Of a stretch of DNA of 55,119 nucleotides, positions 16,995 to 25,980 are shown piece by piece. Numbering within the stretch: the first letter of the stretch is position 1; each line of letters opens with the position of its first letter. The position numbers were made by a program, and so were the translations under genes. The DNA is from JANJUB01 sp964586225. Lineage in GTDB: Bacteria > Armatimonadota > Fimbriimonadia > Fimbriimonadales > Fimbriimonadaceae. The stretch is taken from assembly GCA_964586225.1 (NCBI GenBank), contig CAZPHD010000019.1, positions 1 to 55,119 of the forward strand, in the 5' to 3' direction. The notes beneath the pieces are model-generated. The model saw only the letters and a program-made list of their open reading frames with translations. It did not search any database and was not told the origin of the DNA.

Positions 16995-19633
16995 TTCTTC
17001 TTCTTGCGGACCACACGGCGCTTCGCCGAAGGCGGAGCATCTCGTCGGGCCGCGAGCAGCGCCAGCGCCTCATCGGGGCCCAGCGTCTCCGGATCGGTGC
17101 CCTTGGGCAGGCTTGCGTTCGTCTTGCCGTCGGTCACGTACGGGCCATACCATCCCCCCAAGATCCGCACCGGACCGGCCGCGCCTTCAAGCTCGCCAAG
17201 CTCACGCAACACCGAACCCTTGGCCGTATTGCCCGAGCGGGTGGTCTTGGGTTGCGCAAACAGGGCCGCCGCCTCGTTGAGGCTCATCGACAGCAAGGCT
17301 CGCCAGTCCTCAACGTTGCGGTAGTCCTTACCCTTTGCCACGTAGGGGCCATACTTGCCGATCCCGGCCAAGACGGGCTCGCCGTCAAGTTCGCCGAGAT
17401 TGCGAGGAAGTTCGCACAGCGCATCCCAGTCCTCTTGGGTGAGGTCGGTGGGCTCGGTCTTGGGCGGAACGGAGACCCACTCCGGTTTTGCCTTGGCGGC
17501 GAGTTCTTCTTCGGTCTGCTCAACCTTGACAAACTTGCCCTTTGGGCTGACGATCAACACCAGGTTGCGGCCGCTCTTCGGGTGAATGCCCAGGTACTGC
17601 GGCCCCTTCGCCTTCTGAGCCATCAGGTCAAGCGCTTTGGCGGTGTTCAGGTCAGCGGGCGCGATATCCTCCGGAACCGATGCCGTAGCCTCGCCACACA
17701 CCAGGTAGAAGCCGCGCGGACCCAGTCGAACATCGATCGGCTCCCCGGACTCAGGATGGGCACCCACCCGCATGACCGGAGCCATCACGCCCGATTCCTT
17801 CTGATCGATGAGCGGCTTCAGCCCCACCACGCCGTCGCCGCCGTAGTAGAACTCCTTCAGATACCGCTTCCAGTCTTGCTTGCCATTGGCAATCTTGTCG
17901 AGGTCGTCGTCCATCTTGGCCGTGAAGCCCAGGTCGGCCAGGGGCTCGAACTCGCCGTTCATGAACTCAGTGATGTAAAAAGCGAGCATGGTCGGCACGA
18001 GTTCCCGGCGTTGCTTGCGCACGTAGCCGCGGTCTGCGATCGTCTTGAGGATCGCTGCGTACGTGCTGGGGCGACCGATGCCTCGCTCTTCAAGTGCCCG
18101 CACCAACGAGGCATCCGTGTACCGCGCGGGCGGCTTGGTGACGTGTTGCACGGCATCAACTGCCTTGGCGTCCACCACTTGGCCCTTCTTGAGTTCCGGC
18201 AGCAGCCGCTCTTGGTCTTCCAATGCACCCTCGGCGTCGTCTGAGCCTTCGACATAAGCGCGTAGGAAACCCGCGAACTTGATGGCCTTGCCCGATGAGC
18301 CGAAGGTCATCCGACCCGCCGGAGTATCCACTTCAATCTGTACCGTCGTGATCTCAAGCTCGGCCGGCTTCATCTGCGAGGCGACGGTTCGCTTCCAGAT
18401 CAGCTCGTACAGCTTCACGTGGTCGGCGTACTTCTCACCCAGGCCGCGTCGAACCTGATCGGGAGTGCGAGACACGTCGGTCGGGCGGATGGCTTCGTGC
18501 GCTTCCTGGGCGTTGTTCACCTTCGACGTGAAACGATTGGGCTTGGTGGGCAGATACTCCGCGCCGTATTCCTGGTTGATCCACTCGCGGCTCTGCTGCA
18601 CGGCCTGCTCGCTGAGGTTGAGCGAGTCCGTACGCATATAGGTGATCAAGCCGCCTTCAAATCCGGAGCCGGTGATGCCCTCATAGAGGTCCTGCGCCAG
18701 GCGCATCGTGCGCTCGGCCGCGAAGCCCAGCTTACGGTTGGCTTCCTGCTGGAGCGTTGACGTCATGAACGGCGGGTAAGGGCGTCGCTGTTCGGGATGG
18801 CTCTCGACGTCCGTGACGGTCCACGGCTTCGCATCGCGAACGGCTTCCAAGAGGTTGCCCGCAGTGGCTTCGGTTAGGTGGAGCTTGTCCGGATTCTTCA
18901 ACTCGCCAGTGTTGGGGTCAAAATCGTCCTTACCCGACACCAGCTTGCGCCCATCCACGAGCTGGAGCGACGCCTCAAACGACTGCTTCGCCATCAGCGT
19001 CGCCTTGAGATCCCAATACTCAGACGCATGGAAGCTGCGGCGCTGGAGCTCGCGCTCAACGATCAGCTTGACGGCGGGGGTTTGCACGCGGCCCACGCTC
19101 AAGCGTTTGCCGCGGCTGATTCGCCAGATCACCGGCGAGATGCCGTAGCCGAACAGGCGGTCGAGCACGCGACGCGCTTCCTGGGCCCTCACCAAGTCTT
19201 GATCAATGGAACGGGGCTCGTCAAGCGCCTTGCGGATCGCGTCCTTGGTGATTTCGTGGAACGCAATGCGCTGCACGGTGATGCCCTTCTTTGGCTTCAG
19301 AACCTCGAGCAGGTGCCACGAGATACTTTCGCCCTCGCGGTCTTCGTCCGTCGCCAGTACGAGCGAGTCCGCATCTTTCATCGCGGCGCGCAGTTTGGTG
19401 ACTTGAGCGCGCTTCTCGTCGGGCACGACGTAAATCGGCTCGAAGTCGTTCTCCATGTCGACCGAGTAGTCGGCCCACCACTTCTTCTGAAGCTCCGTCG
19501 GAAGATCCTTTTTGTTTTCAGCGAGGTCGCGAATGTGCCCAATACTGGCAAGCACTTCATAATCAGGGCCCAGGAACCCCTTGATGGTCCGGGCTTTCGC
19601 CGGAGATTCTACGATGACGAGCTTCTTACCCAT
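16991..19633 (-). CDS. topA: DNA topoisomerase I
   Basis: 880 residues from the ATG at 19633 (MGKKLVIVESPAKARTIKGF), a canonical type IA start; the frame runs further up to 20290 but that is antisense to the neighbour. Toprim acidic motif ATDEDREGESISWHL, active-site tyrosine in LITYMRTDSLNLSEQA, and the gate region RPSTYAAILKTIADRGYV. In place of zinc fingers, the C-terminus has repeats of the topoisomerase C-terminal type (KYGPYVAKGKDYRN and GWYGPYVTDGKTNASLPKG), then a Lys/Arg-rich end. It relaxes negative supercoils. Divergent from the transglutaminase gene; operon with anmK. Confidence 0.97.
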   Translation of the reverse strand: MGKKLVIVESPAKARTIKGFLGPDYEVLASIGHIRDLAENKKDLPTELQKKWWADYSVDMENDFEPIYVVPDEKRAQVTKLRAAMKDADSLVLATDEDREGESISWHLLEVLKPKKGITVQRIAFHEITKDAIRKALDEPRSIDQDLVRAQEARRVLDRLFGYGISPVIWRISRGKRLSVGRVQTPAVKLIVERELQRRSFHASEYWDLKATLMAKQSFEASLQLVDGRKLVSGKDDFDPNTGELKNPDKLHLTEATAGNLLEAVRDAKPWTVTDVESHPEQRRPYPPFMTSTLQQEANRKLGFAAERTMRLAQDLYEGITGSGFEGGLITYMRTDSLNLSEQAVQQSREWINQEYGAEYLPTKPNRFTSKVNNAQEAHEAIRPTDVSRTPDQVRRGLGEKYADHVKLYELIWKRTVASQMKPAELEITTVQIEVDTPAGRMTFGSSGKAIKFAGFLRAYVEGSDDAEGALEDQERLLPELKKGQVVDAKAVDAVQHVTKPPARYTDASLVRALEERGIGRPSTYAAILKTIADRGYVRKQRRELVPTMLAFYITEFMNGEFEPLADLGFTAKMDDDLDKIANGKQDWKRYLKEFYYGGDGVVGLKPLIDQKESGVMAPVMRVGAHPESGEPIDVRLGPRGFYLVCGEATASVPEDIAPADLNTAKALDLMAQKAKGPQYLGIHPKSGRNLVLIVSPKGKFVKVEQTEEELAAKAKPEWVSVPPKTEPTDLTQEDWDALCELPRNLGELDGEPVLAGIGKYGPYVAKGKDYRNVEDWRALLSMSLNEAAALFAQPKTTRSGNTAKGSVLRELGELEGAAGPVRILGGWYGPYVTDGKTNASLPKGTDPETLGPDEALALLAARRDAPPSAKRRVVRKKKK

Positions 19634-19697
19634 GCAATCCGTCAGAGTATACGACTCCGCCTCGTTAGATGACGCGCCGAAAGTCGCACTCGTTGGC

Positions 19698-19709
19698 ACG
19701 TTCGAACGT
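19698..19709. promoter_or_regulatory. 12-bp perfect palindrome between topA and the transglutaminase gene
   Basis: ACGTTCGAACGT is a perfect dyad in the 93-bp divergent promoter region, 17 bp before the transglutaminase start. TTGGCA just upstream could be the matching -35 element. It is a candidate operator; no cognate regulator is in the window. Confidence 0.35.
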
Positions 19710-19726
19710 AATTTCTGTGAAACACC

Positions 19727-21151
19727 ATGCGCAAACTCACTTTTCAGCTCCTGATGCTTCTTGGCTTGATGCTCGCCTCGGTTGGCGCCTTCGCCCAATC
19801 GAAGTCGTACTTGGTCATCTTCATGCAAGGGAGCAAGATCGGTTACACGGTGAGTTCTTCGAGTGACGGCGAGCTCGACGGCGTCAAATCGACCCGGACG
19901 GACAGCGCCACCGTGTTTGACATGGGGCTGCTCGGTGCCGATCTCAAGACCGTGATCACGTCGGTCACATGGGCGGGCACCGACGGCAAACCCAAGCGCA
20001 TGGAGTTCACCGTTGAGAGCGCAGGCCGTACGCAGAAAACGCTTGCGACCTTCCTGGAGTCCACCATTGAACTTGAACTCGACAACAGCGGCACGAAGTC
20101 GAAGAAGTCCATCGAGCGGCCTAAAGATGCCGATGTCGTCGACGATGCCGTGAATGCGCTCCTCTCTGAGAAGGTCCCCACCGGCACCACGAAAGCGTTT
20201 TACGTCCTCGACCCGATGACGGCTGGCCTGGTGAAGAACGAAGTGCGCCACGCCGGAAACGCCAAAGTTGACGTCAAAGGAACGCAACACGACGTGCAGG
20301 TCATCGAGATCACCGAACCCCGCGCGACCATGAAGGTCTACCTCAGCGCGAAGGGTGACGTCGTAAAGGTCGACGGTCCCATGGGCATGACCATGTATCC
20401 GGCCACCGAGGCCGAAGCGCTTGCCGCCAACGAACCCGGCCCGCGGCCCGACCTTGCTGAGATCAATGCCATCAAGCCGGACCGGCCGATCAACAATCCC
20501 GACGCGATTACTCGGCTCACGCTGCGCCTGTCAAATGTGGACCTCAAGCGGCTTCCGAGTGATGCCTTTCAGACGATCACCAAAGAGGGAACAAGTTGGA
20601 AAGTGATCGTTCACCCCATCGCGATCAACCCAAAGACCACGATCGCCGCTGCCCGAGCTCAAAAACCGACCTGGATCAAGCCCGACGTACACATTCCTTC
20701 CGAGTCCGCCCAGTTCCGATCCATGGCCCAACAGGTCGTCGGACAGGCGAAAACCGTAGCCGAAGCTGCCGAGCGCGTGCACAAGCACGTGTTCAACTCC
20801 ATGCGGCCCAATGCGGGCATTGGCGTGCTCCGTGACGCCACCGAAGTGTGGAAATCTCGCGAAGGAGTTTGCCGGGATTATGCAATTTTGGCCTGTACCC
20901 TCTTGCGTGCGGCGCAAGTTCCCGCTAGACTAGTAAGTGGGTTGGTTCTGATGGAGGGACGCTACTACTACCACGCTTGGGTTGAAGTGTGGGACGGAAT
21001 GAACTGGGTTGGGGTAGATTCAACTCGCCCGCAGACGCTGGTTGGCGGGACCCATTTGAAGTTGGCTCAGGGCACGGTTGAGGAAGCGTACACGTTCACC
21101 TTCCTGGATCGAGTCCGAATCGAGGTATTGGATGCACGACGACGCACCTGA
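19727..21151 (+). CDS. Secreted transglutaminase-like domain protein
   Basis: 474 residues. Signal peptide of about 23 residues ending in VGAFAQ. The N-terminal ~280 residues are beta-rich and of unknown function; residues ~330-440 form a transglutaminase-like cysteine protease core with Cys in REGVCRDYAILACTLLRA, His in YYYHAWVEVW and Asp in WVGVDSTRPQ. Such proteins may cleave or crosslink peptides in the periplasm; the substrate is unknown. Its end overlaps the PIN-TRAM start by 20 bp, so it heads the run to ispDF and hpf. Confidence 0.93.
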   Translation: MRKLTFQLLMLLGLMLASVGAFAQSKSYLVIFMQGSKIGYTVSSSSDGELDGVKSTRTDSATVFDMGLLGADLKTVITSVTWAGTDGKPKRMEFTVESAGRTQKTLATFLESTIELELDNSGTKSKKSIERPKDADVVDDAVNALLSEKVPTGTTKAFYVLDPMTAGLVKNEVRHAGNAKVDVKGTQHDVQVIEITEPRATMKVYLSAKGDVVKVDGPMGMTMYPATEAEALAANEPGPRPDLAEINAIKPDRPINNPDAITRLTLRLSNVDLKRLPSDAFQTITKEGTSWKVIVHPIAINPKTTIAAARAQKPTWIKPDVHIPSESAQFRSMAQQVVGQAKTVAEAAERVHKHVFNSMRPNAGIGVLRDATEVWKSREGVCRDYAILACTLLRAAQVPARLVSGLVLMEGRYYYHAWVEVWDGMNWVGVDSTRPQTLVGGTHLKLAQGTVEEAYTFTFLDRVRIEVLDARRRT

Positions 21152-22292
21152 GCTACAAGTAGTACTCCCCAAGCCCCGGCGGCCGATTGGCCGAGCGGTC
21201 ATGGTCGTGCTCGGTGCAATCCTCCTTGGCATCCTCTTCTTCGAGTTCGTTGAGCCTGTTCTGAGATTCCTTAACGCCCTTTTTAACAAGGACCGTGACA
21301 CCCCGGCCATTGGCGTCGCCGTGGCTCAGGTGGCGGGAGGCGTCGCCGGATTCGTGGCCGGAGCCGGACTCGGCAACCTGGTCCACCGCTACACGACGCG
21401 CTTCTTCTCCATGTGGGAGCGTCTGCCCGCTGGTGGAAAGGTCACCATTTTCATCGGCATCTTCGTCGGCCTGGTGGCTTCGGTGCCCTTCTTGTTCGTC
21501 CTGCTGACCCTGCTGAGCGGGCAATATGCGGCGCTCATCCTCGGCACGCTCTTGCTCATCTTTGGATTCTCCACGCTCGCCATTGCCGTGTTGCGGTCCA
21601 TTGAGGATATCCTCCCCTGGACCAAGGGCCAAGTCCGAAGCAAGCGTCGCGGCATCAAGGTGCTCGACACCAACGTGATTATCGATGGTCGCATCGTCGA
21701 TCTCGGCCGAACCGGATTCCTCGAAGGCCCGCTCTACGTGCCCGGATTCGTTCTCGATGAACTCCAGTACATCGCCGACAGCGCCGATGCCATGCGTCGA
21801 CAGCGCGGGCGTCGGGGCCTCGACGTCCTCCAACTCCTGAAGAACGACCACCAGGTTGAAGTTCGTGTGCATGACAATCTCGCCCCCGACATCGGCGACG
21901 AAGTCGACGCGCGGCTTGTGCGGCTGGCGCGCGCCATGGGAGCCGACATCGTCACCAACGACATCAACCTCAACCGCGTGGCGACTCTCCAAGAAGTTCG
22001 CGTGCTCAACATCAACGACCTCGCCCTTGCTCTCCGTCCGAACGTGTTGCCCTCGGAAACCCTCGAGATCGCCGTGATCCGCGAAGGGAACCAGCCGGGA
22101 CAGGGCGTGGGCTACCTTGACGATGGCACCATGGTCGTTATAGAGAACGGTCGCAGCCACATCGGCGAGACCATCGTCGCCGTCGTCACCCAAGTCATCC
22201 AGACCGAACGCGGCAAGATGATCTTTGCGCACCCTGATGGCGATAACGATGTCTTCGTTCGCCGCCGCACCCCTCCTCCCCGGAGGACATGA
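21132..22292 (+). CDS. PIN-TRAM domain integral membrane protein (YacL-like)
   Basis: 386 residues from the ATG at 21132 (MHDDAPELQVV); an upstream in-frame start at 21078 is less likely. Four hydrophobic segments (about residues 22-45, 60-85, 100-125 and 130-155) precede a PIN nuclease domain with the acidic residues in VLDTNVIIDGRIVD, VPGFVLDELQ and TNDINLNRVA, then a C-terminal TRAM domain (GQGVGYLDDGTMVVIENG). PIN domains cleave RNA; YacL-type proteins are membrane bound with uncertain function. The stop overlaps the ispDF start (ATGATGA). Confidence 0.93.
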   Translation: MHDDAPELQVVLPKPRRPIGRAVMVVLGAILLGILFFEFVEPVLRFLNALFNKDRDTPAIGVAVAQVAGGVAGFVAGAGLGNLVHRYTTRFFSMWERLPAGGKVTIFIGIFVGLVASVPFLFVLLTLLSGQYAALILGTLLLIFGFSTLAIAVLRSIEDILPWTKGQVRSKRRGIKVLDTNVIIDGRIVDLGRTGFLEGPLYVPGFVLDELQYIADSADAMRRQRGRRGLDVLQLLKNDHQVEVRVHDNLAPDIGDEVDARLVRLARAMGADIVTNDINLNRVATLQEVRVLNINDLALALRPNVLPSETLEIAVIREGNQPGQGVGYLDDGTMVVIENGRSHIGETIVAVVTQVIQTERGKMIFAHPDGDNDVFVRRRTPPPRRT

Positions 22293-23410
22293 TGAGCGTG
22301 AGCGCAATCCTGCTCGCCGCGGGTCGAGGCACTCGATTCGGCGGCGACAAGACCATGATCTCCCTCCGCGGCCGCCCGCTCTGGCACTACGCCTACGCGA
22401 CCCTACGCCAGCATCCCATGATCGCGGAAGTGGGCATCGTCGTCCACCCCGACAACCTGGAGCGCGTTCAGCACTTGGCCTACGACGCCGCGTTTGTGGT
22501 CGCCGGGGGTGAGACCCGGACCCAAAGCGCCCAGGCGGGGTTGGCCCAGGTTCAGGGTGAAGTCGTCCTGATTCACGACGCTGCCCGGCCTTTCTTGACT
22601 GCCGACGTGGTCACCCGGATCGTCGAGGCCGCCCGGAACCACCCGGCGGTGGCTCCCGCCATCCCCGTCGTCGATACGATCAAACAGCGGAGAGAGGATG
22701 GTGTGGTGACGCTGGACCGCAGCGCGCTGATTTCGATGCAAACCCCCCAGGCAATCTCGCGCAAACTCCTCGAAAAGGCGTATGATGAAGTAGAGCAGGA
22801 GTTCACCGACGAGATGGCCATGCTAGAAGCGATCGGAGTTCAGCCCCACATCGTGCCCGGCGATCCCGTGAACTTCAAGGTGACCACGCCAGATGACTTG
22901 CTCCGCGCCGCTGGCTATCTGGGCGCTCCCGAAGTCCGCACCGGACTCGGCTACGACATCCACCCGTTTGCCGCCGACGATCGGCCCATGATGCTGGGCG
23001 GCGTTCCGTTCGACGGCCCCGGCTTGGCGGGACACTCTGACGCCGATGTGCTCCTTCACGCCCTAACCGATGCCGTGCTTGGCGCGGTGGGGCTGGGCGA
23101 CATCGGGGTGCACTTCCCGAACGACGACCCTCGATGGCGGGGGGCCGCTTCCACCCAGTTCTTGGCGCATGTCGTCGCCCTGGTGCGAGAAGCGGGTTGG
23201 GAAATCACCAATTTGGATGCGACCCTCATCGCCGAAACGCCGAGAATCATGATGAAGGCGGATGAGATTCGTTCGAGACTGGCTGGGGTCTGCGGGCTTG
23301 ATCGGAGCCGGATCAGCGTCAAGGCCACCACGAACGAGAAGTTAGGCGCTTTGGGCCGTAGCGAAGGGATCGCCGCCTTCGCCGTGGCCACCGTACGGCA
23401 GTCGCCGTAA
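22289..23410 (+). CDS. ispDF: Bifunctional IspD-IspF (MEP pathway)
   Basis: 373 residues, two enzymes in one chain. Residues 1-215: cytidylyltransferase IspD with SAILLAAGRGTRFGGDKTM, HDAARPFL and VDTIKQ. Residues ~218-373: 2-C-methyl-D-erythritol 2,4-cyclodiphosphate synthase IspF with GLGYDIHPFA, GHSDADVLLHALTDAVLGA and KATTNEKLGALGR, including the zinc ligands DxH and H. They catalyse steps 3 and 5 of non-mevalonate isoprenoid synthesis. The Shine-Dalgarno GGAGG sits just before two adjacent ATGs (22289 and 22292); either may be used. No ispE is nearby. Confidence 0.96.
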   Translation: MMSVSAILLAAGRGTRFGGDKTMISLRGRPLWHYAYATLRQHPMIAEVGIVVHPDNLERVQHLAYDAAFVVAGGETRTQSAQAGLAQVQGEVVLIHDAARPFLTADVVTRIVEAARNHPAVAPAIPVVDTIKQRREDGVVTLDRSALISMQTPQAISRKLLEKAYDEVEQEFTDEMAMLEAIGVQPHIVPGDPVNFKVTTPDDLLRAAGYLGAPEVRTGLGYDIHPFAADDRPMMLGGVPFDGPGLAGHSDADVLLHALTDAVLGAVGLGDIGVHFPNDDPRWRGAASTQFLAHVVALVREAGWEITNLDATLIAETPRIMMKADEIRSRLAGVCGLDRSRISVKATTNEKLGALGRSEGIAAFAVATVRQSP

Positions 23411-23463
23411 CGACGCATCAACCTGGCGAACGCATGCCGGACGGATCCGGCAAGGAGATAGAG

Positions 23464-23997
23464 ATGGACGTTCTGGTTCGAAATGCCGAAGGCAACGTCA
23501 ATGCCCAAGATCGCGAGTACGCGGCCAAGAAACTGGGCCGCCTCGACCGCTACTTCAACGCTGCCCAAAAGGTGGAGATGGTTCACCGGGAAGACAAGCA
23601 CGGGCATCGCATCGAGATCACGGTGTTTGCCGATGGATTGACGGTGCGGGGAGAAGAGAGCGACGCGGACCTTCGAGCGGCCATCGATCGCGTGAGCGAT
23701 AAGCTGGAAACTCGCCTCCGCAAGCTGAAAGGGCGTCTGATTCGTGCGCATCGCAAGCGTGGGAATCACGCGTTACCCCCTGCACTTGAAGAGGAACATC
23801 TGGAAGAAGAACCGCATATCGAAATCCGCGAACGGAAGCAGTTCTTGCTGAAACCGATGTCGCCGGACGAAGCGGCGTTGCAGATGGAAATGGTCGACCA
23901 CCCGTTCTTCATCTTTAAGAATGAGGAGACGAACGCGGTTGCGGTTCTGTATAGGCGACGCGACGGCCGCTACGGCATCATCGAACCCGAGATGTAG
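23464..23997 (+). CDS. hpf: Long-form ribosome hibernation-promoting factor
   Basis: 177 residues from the ATG at 23464, which is preceded by a good AAGGAG about nine bases upstream; the upstream ATG at 23434 is less likely. The N-terminal ~95 residues form the RaiA/HPF domain (MDVLVRNAEGNV, AAKKLGRLDRYF, ITVFADGLTVRGEESDADL). The C-terminal dimerisation domain is present (IEIRERKQFLLKPMSPDEA, HPFFIFKNEETN, VLYRRRDGRYGIIEPEM), so this is the long form that makes 100S ribosome dimers by itself. Last gene of the run before the RHS island. Confidence 0.96.
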   Translation: MDVLVRNAEGNVNAQDREYAAKKLGRLDRYFNAAQKVEMVHREDKHGHRIEITVFADGLTVRGEESDADLRAAIDRVSDKLETRLRKLKGRLIRAHRKRGNHALPPALEEEHLEEEPHIEIRERKQFLLKPMSPDEAALQMEMVDHPFFIFKNEETNAVAVLYRRRDGRYGIIEPEM

Positions 23998-24020
23998 ATT
24001 GACTCCCCCTCGCCCGACCG

Positions 24021-24120
24021 GAAATCTGAAATCTGAAATCAGAAATCTGCGGGTGAGGGGTTGTGTAAACCTCGATCGCTCCCTCTAGAGGGGAGCTCCC
24101 GACTCCCGTCGGGTGAGGGG
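24021..24120. repeat. Heptamer array and clustered palindromes at the left edge of the RHS island
   Basis: 24023-24050 holds four 7-bp units: AATCTGA, AATCTGA, AATCAGA, AATCTGC. It is followed by GGGTGAGGGGTTG, which recurs at 24111. Between the two copies lie three palindromes in a row: CCCTCTAGAGGG (24081-24092), GGGAGCTCCC (24091-24100) and the hairpin CCCGAC/GTCGGG with a TCCC loop (24098-24113). No gene is seen in 23998-24123. Confidence 0.7.
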
Positions 24121-24234
24121 TTGATGACAGCAGTGGAAGATTCTCGTCACAATTCCCAGATTCCTGTTGTATCATGTAGGTGTGCGCACCCTCAGCCGCA
24201 AGACGCGCGGCCTGATTTTGGGATACGTGACCTG

Positions 24235-25134
24235 ATGGCATTTAAGAGCTACCACGCGATGAACGGGCAGATCATTGGAGACTCCGATGCCGACTATATC
24301 CTCGATGGTCTCGGCTCCGTGATTGGCACGTGGCGCTCGACAGGAACGATCCAGAACCAGTATCGCTACTCGGGCTATGGCCAGCTCGTGCACAAGAGTG
24401 GAACGGGTGCAGATCCCTACTTCCTGTGTGTGGGCGGCTGGGGCTACCGCACTCGGGGCATGGTGTACGTGCGGCGACGGACCTACTACGAGAAGGCAGC
24501 GGTGTGGACGAGTGTGGATCCGCTGTGGCCGGATGAGAGTGCGTATGGGTATGGTAATGCTAATCCACTTAGCTACATTGATTGGGGCGGCTCAAGTCCG
24601 CAAAAGCAGACCATTATCGAATCAATCACTGGTGTGCCGGATTATGAGGGAATGCGAAAATGTTTGCCAGGTGACAAGCCAGGACACACAAATTGCAACC
24701 TAACTGGGATGCCCGCGGGGACGATGGGGACAGTCTGGGTAAAGATATGTTCGACCCGGTGCGCCTTTAACTGTACAGTTCTCCACGAGAACGTTCACGT
24801 AAAGCAAGTCACCGAATGCTGCAAGCGCGCTGGCAAATGTGTCTCATCGAAACTCGGCATCATCGACAAATCAATCTGTCGAAACAAGTTCAAAGACTGG
24901 ATGCTCGAGAACACGGATGCGTTTGAATGTGAGGCGTACACTGCTTCGTGCGATTGCTTTCAGCGTGCCATAAGGACCATACCATCTTACGATCCCATGA
25001 TCTGTTGCGTCCCGCAATGGAGGACAGAGCTTGAAATGGACTGTTCAGCAAAAAAGAAGCACTGTGAGGCAAAGAAGCGCATAACTCCATGCCCATTCGA
25101 TTCCGATGGAGGCTATAGTGGTGGAGGCAAATGA
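24235..25134 (+). CDS. RHS core fragment with HExxH C-terminal toxin-like domain (cassette 1)
   Basis: 299 residues from MAFKSYHAMNGQ; in-frame upstream starts exist at 24124 and 24061. Residues 1-115 are an RHS core end (LDGLGSVIGTW, YRYSGYGQLVHKSG, YYEKAAVWTSVDPLWPDESAYGY) nearly identical to cassettes 2 and 3. From about residue 118 it switches to a unique Cys-rich tail with LHENVHVKQ, an HExxH zincin motif, so a metallopeptidase toxin is likely. No YD repeats precede it: homology to the other copies begins about 10 bp before the ATG, so it is an orphan cassette. Its stop overlaps the next start (ATGA). Confidence 0.8.
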   Translation: MAFKSYHAMNGQIIGDSDADYILDGLGSVIGTWRSTGTIQNQYRYSGYGQLVHKSGTGADPYFLCVGGWGYRTRGMVYVRRRTYYEKAAVWTSVDPLWPDESAYGYGNANPLSYIDWGGSSPQKQTIIESITGVPDYEGMRKCLPGDKPGHTNCNLTGMPAGTMGTVWVKICSTRCAFNCTVLHENVHVKQVTECCKRAGKCVSSKLGIIDKSICRNKFKDWMLENTDAFECEAYTASCDCFQRAIRTIPSYDPMICCVPQWRTELEMDCSAKKKHCEAKKRITPCPFDSDGGYSGGGK

Positions 25135-25793
25135 TGATTATGTTGATTTTGACACTGGCAATGCTTGAGCATGACGCCTTGCATTTCGATATGTTGAAGC
25201 TCACTGAGGACAGGCGCCTTGTAATCGAGGTAGTTAAAACCGAGGCCGACGCGAGTCGAGTGGGTTCCATCGAACGGCTCGTAGTTAAGAATGGTGCTAA
25301 GTTGGTAAAGGTCGAATCTCACGCTCAACTATTGAAGTATGTGAAGATTTCCTCACCAGGTGCTGCACTTGAATTTGTTAGACTTGGCACGAACGCGTTC
25401 ACGCTTGGTCTTCTGTCCTCTGGTTCAAGATTGGTATGTGAACTTGGCTTTGAGAAAGACGTCTTGAGGCAGACATATGGGATGGACCCGAGGTTGCTGC
25501 GATCGGTGGCGGTTGACCGTGAGAACGGAGTGATGTCACAGGACAGTCGACACCGTCACAACTGGTCTCCACCAGTGGTGAAGAAAGTTGTCAACGGCTA
25601 CATAATTGAGCGATCCATGATCGTAGTAGATTTTCGCGGTGCTCAAGCAATCACGACACAAGTGGTGCGTCTGCGTGAAGATGTGGATGTTCAGCAGGCA
25701 ACGGTTGACCGCAAGGTTCTGTCTATAGTTAAGACAGACGCGTCTGGCGATTGGAGGCTGTACTCGTTGGCCTATGGTCGTAGATCATGGTAG
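25131..25793 (+). CDS. Candidate immunity protein for cassette 1
   Basis: 220 residues, not recognised. It begins with a hydrophobic MMIMLILTLAML that could be a signal or anchor, then a mixed alpha/beta sequence without known motifs. GGAGG lies just before the ATG, and the ATGA overlap with the toxin stop makes co-translation likely. Position directly behind a polymorphic toxin tail, AT-richer composition than the chromosome around it, and absence from the other cassettes are the reasons for calling it an immunity protein; this is inference from context. Confidence 0.6.
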   Translation: MMIMLILTLAMLEHDALHFDMLKLTEDRRLVIEVVKTEADASRVGSIERLVVKNGAKLVKVESHAQLLKYVKISSPGAALEFVRLGTNAFTLGLLSSGSRLVCELGFEKDVLRQTYGMDPRLLRSVAVDRENGVMSQDSRHRHNWSPPVVKKVVNGYIIERSMIVVDFRGAQAITTQVVRLREDVDVQQATVDRKVLSIVKTDASGDWRLYSLAYGRRSW

Positions 25794-25824
25794 GTTGTAC
25801 CTTTGTCTCGACCCCCTTTGCCCC

Positions 25825-25980
25825 GCCAACCGCAACCAGCCGCAAGCTTTGGAGGATGCGACGGGGTACCGCTCGACGTCTGCCTATGATGGGGACAACT
25901 TGAAGCGCATTGAGGAAGTCGACGGCGATGTGACCACGATTGTGTGGGATGGATCAGACTACCTTGGAGACGTTACCTGA
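25825..25980 (+). pseudogene. Chimeric RHS remnant before cassette 2
   Basis: A frame reading PANRNQPQALEDATGYRSTSAY then DGDNLKRIEEVD and ending WDGSDYLGDVT. It aligns with two separate parts of the YD-repeat gene at 27413-28531 (near 28074-28135, and 28438 to its end) joined together, so about 300 bp of YD repeats have been deleted between them. It ends at the same TGA that overlaps the following ATG in both copies (TGATG). Too short to be a functional RHS shell. Confidence 0.65.
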
